Shown one piece after another: positions 15,062 through 20,704 of a stretch of DNA of 20,704 nucleotides. A program made the position numbers and the translations under genes. This DNA is from a virus, in IMG/VR virus record IMGVR_UViG_3300022916_000097, positions 1 through 20,704 of that record. One strand, written 5' to 3'. Under the pieces are notes generated by a model that had not been told where the DNA came from, ran no database searches, and saw nothing but the letters and a program-made list of their open reading frames with translations. The first letter of the stretch is position 1; each line of letters begins with the position of its first letter.

Positions 15062-15225
15062 AATATTAAAACTATTATAAAATCGATGCCCCTATTAAGT
15101 ATATCGAGGTGTATTTATAGGGATACCAAAGATGGAAATAAAAGACAATACATATTAATATCACGCGTAGGTGCCACTTACGGCTAACATATTAAACATA
15201 AAAATAAAACAAGGACATTTAAAAC
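15062..15225 (+). promoter_or_regulatory. Capsid gene leader with two hairpins; no gene
   Basis: With 14936-15061 this makes a 290-base gap without a convincing ORF. CCCTAT (15090-15095) pairs with ATAGGG (15117-15122), extended by AAGTA/TATTT after a single bulged base; a second hairpin is CGTAGG/CTTACG (15166-15182). Neither has a T-run, so they are not terminators. A promoter for the capsid would be expected here because a terminator lies upstream, yet the 22-bp motif seen twice elsewhere is not present in clear form. AAGGA at 15211-15215 is the capsid ribosome site. Confidence 0.45.
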
Positions 15226-15396
15226 ATGGCAAATTATATTCACTCAAATGGTATCGGTACTAACACACTTGATGCACACTCAGACAGAGCAATCGCTCTT
15301 AAAGTATTCTCAGGAGAAGTATTAACTTCATTCGAAGAGAACAACATCTTCATGGGACTAGTACAAACTAGAACTATTTCTTCAGGTAAGAGTGCT
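15226..15396 (+). CDS. Major capsid protein, T7 gp10-like, exon 1
   Basis: Exon 1 encodes 57 residues: MANYIHSNGIGTN..., LKVFSGEVLTSFEENNI and TRTISSGKSA, matching T7 gp10 LKVFGGEVLTAFARTS and RSISSGKSA. The frame meets TAA directly after GKSA (15397-15399). T7 continues QFPVLG, which is found at 16024 (QFPVIGS). Joining 15396 to 16024 gives a 918-base gene, 305 residues (T7 gp10A: 345). The N-terminal arm encoded here contacts the scaffold and neighbouring subunits in T7-like capsids. Confidence 0.92.
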
Positions 15397-16023
15397 TAAC
15401 ATAAAGGGTTCTCTATAAACACTCATTGAATTGCTGGGACCTCCTTATGGGACAATCAGCAGCGAAGCCTAATCGAAAGATAGGAACGTTCAACGACTAG
15501 TGCATTGTGCACGTACATCCAAGTGGATGGAAGCGGTGAGTAAAACAAAATAAATTAAAAGGAAACATATATGAAAATATGTACACTCTGTGAGACTGAA
15601 AAGCCACTCGATGAATTCTACTTTAGAAAGGATTCAAATAAACACACTAATGAATGCAAAGATTGTCGTATTGAAAGACAACGAGTTAAGAAATTAGGGG
15701 TATCTAATCAAGATTATGAGAAGATGTTTATTGAGCAAGAGGGTCAATGTAAGATTTGTAATTGCAAACTAAATAGTAATAGATATACTAAGTTTGCTGT
15801 AGACCATGACCATAAGACAGGTCAAGTTAGAGGTCTATTATGTACAAACTGTAATACCGCTTTAGGACTATTAAAAGATTCTAAACACAGATTACAAAAT
15901 GCAATTGATTATTTAAACAGTTTTAAAGATATAGTCTAATCTATATAGTAATATATAGCGGTCTGTCTCCTACCAAGGACAAGACGGGTAAAGTGGTAAC
16001 GTACTTTATTGAAATGGGAAATG
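15397..16023 (+). ncRNA. Group I self-splicing intron in the capsid gene, with EndoVII-type ORF in P8
   Basis: This is 627 bases. P1: AGAG (15389-15392) with CTCT (15411-15414), plus G394-T409, C395-G408 and the splice-site pair T396-G407, with one U-U mismatch. P3: ACTCA 15421-15425 with TGAGT 15537-15541. P4: TGCTG 15432-15436 with CAGCA 15457-15461. P7: GACTA 15495-15499 with TAGTC 15932-15936. P7.1 is GTGCA/TGCAC (15500-15512) and P7.2 CATCC/GGATG (15516-15529). P9 is CTATATA/TATATAG. The final base G16023 is the terminal G. The 3' splice site is set by matching T7 GKSA-QFPV; a shift by a few codons (for example a site at G16011) cannot be excluded. The ORF lies between P3' and P7', thus in P8. 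Confidence 0.88.
15571..15939 (+). CDS. Endonuclease VII-like homing endonuclease encoded in the capsid intron
   Basis: The product is 122 residues. An N-terminal zinc ribbon (Cys4, Cys7, Cys29, Cys32: CTLC...CKDC) is followed by the recombination endonuclease VII signature: GQCKIC (Cys60, Cys63), FAVDHDHKTGQVRGLLCTNCN (Asp78-His81, Cys91, Cys94, Asn95) and GLLKDS. EndoVII-fold proteins are beta-beta-alpha-metal nucleases; T4 EndoVII resolves junctions, but intron-borne relatives act as homing enzymes. AAAAGGAAA precedes the ATG. The last codons (KDIV-stop) are the same bases as the ribozyme S element and P7 3' strand, so protein and RNA constraints overlap there. It is unrelated to the HNH in the portal intron. 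Confidence 0.92.
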   Translation: MKICTLCETEKPLDEFYFRKDSNKHTNECKDCRIERQRVKKLGVSNQDYEKMFIEQEGQCKICNCKLNSNRYTKFAVDHDHKTGQVRGLLCTNCNTALGLLKDSKHRLQNAIDYLNSFKDIV

Positions 16024-16770
16024 CAATTCCCAGTTATTGGTTCATATACTGATGCTGTAGCTGAGCACGTACCAGGTACTGATATTGATGTATCAGGAAT
16101 CGCAGCTGGTGAAAGAGTTATTACTATTGATAACTTAAAATATGCATCTGTATTTGTAGATAACTTCGAAGAAGCAATGTCTCACTATGAAGTTAGAGGA
16201 CAATACTCTACTGAAATGGGTAGAAAGTTAGCACAAACAATTGATGGTGACGTAGTTACTACTCTTAGAACTTGTGTTGGTGGTGTTGCCGCTGCTACAG
16301 GTCAACCTACTCCAGAAGCTGCTGCAATTGATGCAGGTGTATTAATTGCTGATGCTGCTTCTGTTAAAGGTAACAAGATTATTGATGCTATGTTCCAAGC
16401 ACAAACTATCTTAGATGAAAAAGATGTACCAGGTGAGAGATACGTAGTTGTAACTCCTGCTGATTACTACAACTTAGTTCAATCTGATAAAGGTACAAAC
16501 AGTGACTATACATCTGGTAACGGTGGTATTGATGCTGGTAAGATTACTAAGATTGCAGGTAACAACATCTTAGTATCTAATAGATTAGCTACTGGTGAGA
16601 TTGTAGTATTCACTACTAATGCAATTGGTATTGTTAAATTACTTGACATCAAATCTGAAGCTAACTACATCCCTGAGAAATTAGGTGATTTAATGACTTC
16701 ATCTTACGCAATGGGTTATGGTGTACTTAATCCAGCTTGTGTAGTAACAATCGACGCTGCTGCTGCATAA
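16024..16770 (+). CDS. Major capsid protein, exon 2
   Basis: The exon encodes 248 residues from QFPVIGSYTD to the stop. T7 gp10 similarity includes GERVITIDNLKYASVFVDNFEEAMSHYEVRGQYSTEMGRKLAQTIDG (T7 TEKVITIDGLLTADVLIYDIEDAMNHYDVRSEYTSQLGESLAMAADG) and the C-terminal AMGYGVLNPACVVTI (T7 AMGHGGLRPEAAGAV). The protein forms the icosahedral shell. Codon use is noticeably more biased to T/A-ending codons than in neighbouring genes, fitting high expression. Upstream in-frame TTG 16009 is not taken as a start, because it lies in the intron end. Confidence 0.94.
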   Translation, partial: QFPVIGSYTDAVAEHVPGTDIDVSGIAAGERVITIDNLKYASVFVDNFEEAMSHYEVRGQYSTEMGRKLAQTIDGDVVTTLRTCVGGVAAATGQPTPEAAAIDAGVLIADAASVKGNKIIDAMFQAQTILDEKDVPGERYVVVTPADYYNLVQSDKGTNSDYTSGNGGIDAGKITKIAGNNILVSNRLATGEIVVFTTNAIGIVKLLDIKSEANYIPEKLGDLMTSSYAMGYGVLNPACVVTIDAAAA

Positions 16771-16785
16771 GCATAAGCAATTTAT

Positions 16786-16821
16786 AAGGACTGGCTATTA
16801 ATTTAGCTGGTCCTTTTTTTT
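16786..16821 (+). terminator. Strong intrinsic terminator after the capsid gene
   Basis: AAGGACTGGCTA (16786-16797) pairs with TAGCTGGTCCTT (16804-16815), 12 bp with two G-U pairs, a 6-base loop, and a run of eight T (16814-16821). It stands where T7 has its late terminator T-phi, right after gene 10, so capsid mRNA ends here and tail genes are expressed at lower level by read-through. Confidence 0.9.
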
Positions 16822-16870
16822 GGTTTGAGATATGAGGCCAACAACAACTATAATAAACTAAAGGAAAGAT

Positions 16871-17458
16871 ATGAATAAATTAAATAATGCAATTAATATC
16901 ATACTACAAAACCTAGGAGAACAAACACTAGGAGCTACTGAAGCTATAGATGGTATATTTGAAGCAGAACAAGCTAGTCTTGTACTAGACGAGATTAAAA
17001 CACAAGTGTTAGCATTTGGTTATAACTTTAATACAGATAAGGTATGGGAGTTTGTACCTGATATGGATGGCTACATAGCTATACCTGATAATGCACTAAG
17101 TGTAGACCCTACAGATACAGGACAGGACTATGTTGTTAAGGACCACAAGCTATATAATAAAGATGATGTTACTTATGTATTCACATCTACAGTAGAGGCA
17201 GAGGTTATATGGGATGTACCATTTGATGATGTACCTTTAATTGTACAACACTATATTGTTACTAGAGCATCGCGTATGTTGGTACAGAGGTTAACAGGTA
17301 ATGAGACAATGTTACAATACCTACTTAATGACGAAGAGAAAGCTAAAGTAGAAGTGTTAAATTGGGACTCTGATATAGGGGACTATAACGTATTTGACTC
17401 TAGTACAACTATGAGGATTATAAATAGAACTACAAATCCTAGAGGATTGAAAGGATAG
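16871..17458 (+). CDS. Tail tubular protein A, T7 gp11-like
   Basis: The product is 195 residues. It forms the gatekeeper ring between portal and nozzle in T7-like tails. Similarity to T7 gp11: NAINIILQNLGEQTLGATEA near the N-terminus (T7 NDILASIGEPPVSTLE), GYNFNTDKVWEFVPDMDGYIAIPDNAL, and VQHYIVTRASRMLVQRLTGNE (T7 [21 protein letters not shown]), followed by EEKAKVE...MDYGGYN-like DIGDYNVFD. AAAGGAAAG precedes the ATG. It follows the capsid terminator and overlaps nothing; tail tube B starts 3 bases after its stop. Confidence 0.93.
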   Translation: MNKLNNAINIILQNLGEQTLGATEAIDGIFEAEQASLVLDEIKTQVLAFGYNFNTDKVWEFVPDMDGYIAIPDNALSVDPTDTGQDYVVKDHKLYNKDDVTYVFTSTVEAEVIWDVPFDDVPLIVQHYIVTRASRMLVQRLTGNETMLQYLLNDEEKAKVEVLNWDSDIGDYNVFDSSTTMRIINRTTNPRGLKG

Positions 17459-17461
17459 ATA

Positions 17462-19930
17462 ATGTTAATTAATCAAACACTACCTGGATTATATAATGGA
17501 GTTAGTGGTCAAGCACCTGAGCTCAGACTGGACACACAGGTTGAGGAGATGATAAATTGTTATCCTAGTGTAGTTACTGGTGTAGGTAAAAGACCACCAC
17601 TAGAATACATGGCTAATAATACATCACTAACGGAGGATGTATTTGTTCACACATACGATAGAGGAGATGACTTAGAGAAGTACATCATAGCTATTGATGG
17701 GGGTAGCTGGTATACCTTCGACTTAGATGGTACTCCTATTAATAGTGGTACAGATGTCTATTTGACTACAGGAACTACACCAGCTAAAGAAGCATTTGCA
17801 TTAACTACTATAGGGGATATAACATATATTGTTAATAAGACTAAAACAGTAGAGATGGATACAACACTAGGGTCAGATGTAGAAACAACATACTGGACAC
17901 TAGGATGTAGTAACTATACATTAGTAGGTGAAGGTGGAGGATACCCTTATACATATACCACTGAAGGTACTATTGAAGTTACAGTTAATGTAGATGGTAC
18001 ATCTTATATTAAGACACTTGATATTAATACCTCTCTAGAGACAGAGGATGCACAATATAATACTGAAGTTGAAGTACTAATTGCTGAGGCATTAGTAGAC
18101 ATAGTAATAGCTATAGAAGATATTAACCATAGTGGGCCTAAAGGATTAGCTTCTGATGGTTCACACACTATAACATTAGGTGTAGCATGGGTAGATGTTG
18201 TACATGGTACTGAAGGTACTACATCATATTCAATTATAGAGATAGAACCAGGTGCATGGGAGAGTCAATTCTTCTATTGGGTTAAACGTAGTGCTGGAGC
18301 AGCAACAGGTGACAATGCTCTCTTACGGCACACATACTACATATATAAGAATGGGGCATTATTAACGGAAGCAATACACCATGACTCTACAGAAGCTGCT
18401 TCCTTATTAGCTGCTGCTATTGGAGGTATTGCTAGAGGCTCAGTAGTTATGAATGTAGCTGAGAGTAATGAAGCATACACAGGTAGTGATTCATGGGGTG
18501 ACCAAGCTAGTGAGAGTTGGCAGGGACGTGTTAAGAAGCTTCAGGATTTACCTAATAACTTAGGTTTTGAAGGTAGTGTTATTCAAATCACAGGTGATGA
18601 TAAATCTAACTTTGATGAATACTATGTACAATATATAGAGGGTGTGTATAAAGAAACAGTTAAGCCTAACCTATATAATACAATTGATGCATCTACAATG
18701 CCACACATCCTAGCTAGAGGACAAGATGCAGCTGGTGATATTAAGTTCTACTTTGATGTGATTAATGATAGTACTGAAATACCACTAGAAGATGAATATG
18801 GTAACATACTAAACACAAGTTCTTGGGGTATGCGTACAGCAGGTGATGAGCTTAGTGCATCAGAGCCAAGCTTTGTAGGTAATACAATTACTGATGTATT
18901 TTTCTTTAAGAATAGACTAGGTCTTATATCTGGAGAGAATATAGTTATGTCAGAGGTAGGTGAGTATTATAACTTCTTCCCTACAACAGTAACTGATGTA
19001 CTAGATAGTGACCCGATAGATGTAGCAGTAGATAGTAGTCAAGTGGTAGCACTTAGATATGCTATACCATTTAATAAAGAACTGTTACTATTTGGAGACA
19101 AAGCACAATTCATACTATCTGGTGCAGAAACACTAACACCTAAAGATGTATCAATACAGCAGTCAACAGCCTTCGATACTAACCGATTCATTAAACCAGT
19201 AGGACTTGGACCTAATGTATACTTTACTATTAATAAAGAAGAGACTACACAAGTTAGAGAATACTTTGTAGTACCTGATACTGCGGCTAATGATGCGGCT
19301 AATATTACAGCACATTGTCCACAATATGTACCAACAGGTATGAAGGTTATGGCAGGTAGTTCTAAATATGATATGTTGTTCATGGCTACAGGTAGTGATA
19401 ATATCATTTATGTATATAGTTTCTACTGGCAGGGTGAAGAGAAAGCACAATCAGCATGGCACAAGTGGGTAATGCCGGAGAATGTTATAAACATGGCTAT
19501 GGTAGATTCTACACTAGCTGTTATGACAGTGGATGAAGGTGTTATGAAGCTACACCATATAGTACTAGAGCCTACATCACTTACACAATATAGTGATGGA
19601 GTAGTTCCATATGAGGCTTCAATTGAATTAAGTAAATGGGGTATATCTACAGGTAATGCTGGAGTAGACACATTAAGTGGTGGTCTTAAGTTTAAGGCAG
19701 TTAGGGTAGCTAATACAAATGGTGGGCCCTATACACTAGTGGTAGAAAATAAGAGAAGAGTAGGTAGTGTAGATTACTACAATACTAAATCTCTTGATGA
19801 TAAGAAATTTATGGTACAGGGTAATACAGATGATGTTATCCTGTCACTTAAAGATAGTGGAAGCACAAGCTTCAATATTACTTCATTGAATTATGAAGGC
19901 TTATATACTAATAATAGTAAAGGAATATAA
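17462..19930 (+). CDS. Tail tubular protein B (nozzle), T7 gp12-like
   Basis: The product is 822 residues (T7 gp12: 794) and forms the tail nozzle through which DNA leaves. Clear matches: LPGLYNGVSGQAPELRLDTQVEEMINCYPS..GVGKRPPLEY (T7 LKGGISQQPDILRYPDQGSRQVNGWSSETEGLQKRPPL), YYVQYIEG..KETV (T7 YYVRYDAERKVWTETL), FVGNTITDVFFFKNRLGLISGENIVMSEVGEYYNFFP (T7 FVGSSINDVFFFRNRLGFLSGENIILSRTAKYFNFYP), DPIDVAVDSSQVVALRYAIPF, and the end YEGLYTNNSKGI (T7 WEGNYLRRSSGI). An inserted stretch around residues 215-345 is less like T7 and may be a surface-exposed loop domain. The stop overlaps the next ATG. Confidence 0.96.
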   Translation: MLINQTLPGLYNGVSGQAPELRLDTQVEEMINCYPSVVTGVGKRPPLEYMANNTSLTEDVFVHTYDRGDDLEKYIIAIDGGSWYTFDLDGTPINSGTDVYLTTGTTPAKEAFALTTIGDITYIVNKTKTVEMDTTLGSDVETTYWTLGCSNYTLVGEGGGYPYTYTTEGTIEVTVNVDGTSYIKTLDINTSLETEDAQYNTEVEVLIAEALVDIVIAIEDINHSGPKGLASDGSHTITLGVAWVDVVHGTEGTTSYSIIEIEPGAWESQFFYWVKRSAGAATGDNALLRHTYYIYKNGALLTEAIHHDSTEAASLLAAAIGGIARGSVVMNVAESNEAYTGSDSWGDQASESWQGRVKKLQDLPNNLGFEGSVIQITGDDKSNFDEYYVQYIEGVYKETVKPNLYNTIDASTMPHILARGQDAAGDIKFYFDVINDSTEIPLEDEYGNILNTSSWGMRTAGDELSASEPSFVGNTITDVFFFKNRLGLISGENIVMSEVGEYYNFFPTTVTDVLDSDPIDVAVDSSQVVALRYAIPFNKELLLFGDKAQFILSGAETLTPKDVSIQQSTAFDTNRFIKPVGLGPNVYFTINKEETTQVREYFVVPDTAANDAANITAHCPQYVPTGMKVMAGSSKYDMLFMATGSDNIIYVYSFYWQGEEKAQSAWHKWVMPENVINMAMVDSTLAVMTVDEGVMKLHHIVLEPTSLTQYSDGVVPYEASIELSKWGISTGNAGVDTLSGGLKFKAVRVANTNGGPYTLVVENKRRVGSVDYYNTKSLDDKKFMVQGNTDDVILSLKDSGSTSFNITSLNYEGLYTNNSKGI

Positions 19931-20700
19931 TGGTAAGTGATAAAGTACTACCTTCAAATGGTAGTCAGAGAATATTTACAATAGGATTAAATGTATTAAG
20001 TGAGAGCCATCTTAAAATATACCTTGATGGTGTAGCTATAAGTGCAGATGACTATGATTTAATTAACAATGCAGCGGTGTTTCACACTGCCCCTGCAGAA
20101 GGTACACTAACACTACAGGTAGGTACAACACCTGATGACTTGTTACTAACACCTACAGATGCAGGTATAGTTGCGGCTAATATGGATAATGTGGTTCTAG
20201 CAGCACAAAGTGTTGCAACTATACAAACAGTAGCAGACAACATATTAGATGTTAATACAAACGCTACAAATATAGTAGCGATTCAAAATGCAAGTGCAAA
20301 CGCAGATACTGCAATAGCTAAAGCTCAAGAAGCTAGTAATAGTGCAAGTACGGCCTTAGAATTAAAAAATACAGTAGTAGAAAAAGAAGCATTAGTTAAT
20401 CCTCATTATGGTGCTATAGATAGTATTGCAGCTGTTGAGGTATTAGAGGATATGAATATCTTAGCTAATACTCAAACACTAGCTGACATTGAAGCGGTAG
20501 CAGGTATTGCAGACCTTATTGAAGAAGGAGTTGGCTCTATTGGCAATACAACTTCTCAAGGTATGTTTCAACACAATAAAAGAATAGTATCAGATAAGAC
20601 AATTACAGAAGATTATAATGCTATCAGTGCAGGACCTGTAACTGTAGATGAAGGTGTAACTGTAACTGTACCTGAAGGTTCTACATGGGTAATTTGTTAA
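19930..20700 (+). CDS. Tail fibre-type protein with gp17-like N-terminus
   Basis: The product is 256 residues; ATG overlaps the gp12 stop (TAATG). Residues 1-70 (QRIFTIGLNVLSESHLKIYLDGV...DYDLINNAAVFHTAPAEGTLTLQVG) have the beta pattern of the T7 gp17 N-terminal tail-attachment domain (FNIPFEYLARKFVVVTLIGVD...DYRF). Residues 75-155 are Ala/Asn/Val/Ile-rich with heptad spacing, a trimeric coiled-coil or beta-helix shaft. The C-terminus (KTITEDYNAISAGPVTVDEGVTVTVPEGSTWVIC) resembles the short terminal motif common at the ends of marine phage fibre proteins. In T7 the fibre gene lies after gp13-gp16, so its place next to gp12 is different. It could be an adaptor or side fibre rather than the main receptor-binding fibre. 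Confidence 0.8.
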   Translation: MVSDKVLPSNGSQRIFTIGLNVLSESHLKIYLDGVAISADDYDLINNAAVFHTAPAEGTLTLQVGTTPDDLLLTPTDAGIVAANMDNVVLAAQSVATIQTVADNILDVNTNATNIVAIQNASANADTAIAKAQEASNSASTALELKNTVVEKEALVNPHYGAIDSIAAVEVLEDMNILANTQTLADIEAVAGIADLIEEGVGSIGNTTSQGMFQHNKRIVSDKTITEDYNAISAGPVTVDEGVTVTVPEGSTWVIC

Positions 20701-20704
20701 TGAG

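Noticed and set aside
15104-15136. GGTGT...GGATACC upstream of the capsid as a third promoter copy
   Set aside because: The spacing between the two halves is about five bases too long and the CAGATACCGA core is not kept; at best a divergent site, so not called.
16009-16023. TTG 16009 as the start of an independent capsid gene
   Set aside because: Residues upstream of QFPVIG do not match T7 gp10, and TTATTG belongs to the end segment shared by both introns; the capsid start is at 15226.
1-20704. tRNA genes, CRISPR arrays, insertion sequences and integrase/att sites
   Set aside because: I looked for cloverleaf-like segments, regularly spaced repeats, terminal inverted repeats and recombinase motifs and saw none that hold up by eye; a tRNAscan run would settle the tRNA question.

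Overview
This window looks like the middle of a lytic podophage genome of the T7 supergroup (Autographiviridae-like). All convincing genes lie on the + strand in the classic T7 order: RNA polymerase C-terminus, ssDNA-binding protein, nuclease, primase-helicase, DNA polymerase, exonuclease, gp7.3-like protein, portal, scaffold, major capsid, tail tubes A and B, and a fibre-type protein. The DNA is A+T rich and arginine is mostly AGA. The added genes (class I ribonucleotide reductase NrdA/NrdB, MazG-like pyrophosphohydrolase, RusA-like resolvase) and the C-terminal end of the fibre protein resemble marine podophages, for example those of low-GC marine heterotrophs. The host cannot be named from the sequence alone.

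Layout. 1-961: the end of an HNH endonuclease ORF runs into the C-terminal third of the phage RNA polymerase gene, so that gene is interrupted just upstream of the window. 980-1001: a candidate phage-polymerase promoter. 1052-11273: replication and nucleotide-metabolism module with very tight, often overlapping genes (SSB, RusA, primase-helicase, PolA-type polymerase, several tiny ORFs, MazG, a Cys-knuckle/DUF3310 protein, NrdA, NrdB, 5'-3' exonuclease). 11288-11309: a second copy of the promoter motif, at the start of the virion module. 11372-20700: virion module.

Two group I introns interrupt the virion genes. The portal gene is split at 12825-13596 and the capsid gene at 15397-16023. In both cases the T7-family protein reading frame is restored by joining the exons. 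The introns share their P7, P9 and 3'-terminal segments but carry unrelated homing endonucleases (HNH_3 type and endonuclease VII type) in different loops of the ribozyme. Together with the HNH ORF in the RNA polymerase gene, three conserved phage genes within about 16 kb have been hit by mobile endonucleases.

Expression. The two 22-bp promoter-like motifs divide the map into replication (class II-like) and virion (class III-like) units. Strong hairpin terminators flank the capsid gene on both sides (15021-15061 and 16786-16821), and the capsid leader is predicted to be structured, so the capsid probably has its own transcription unit. Most other genes have purine-rich Shine-Dalgarno sites and stop/start overlaps (TAATG, ATGA), suggesting translational coupling.
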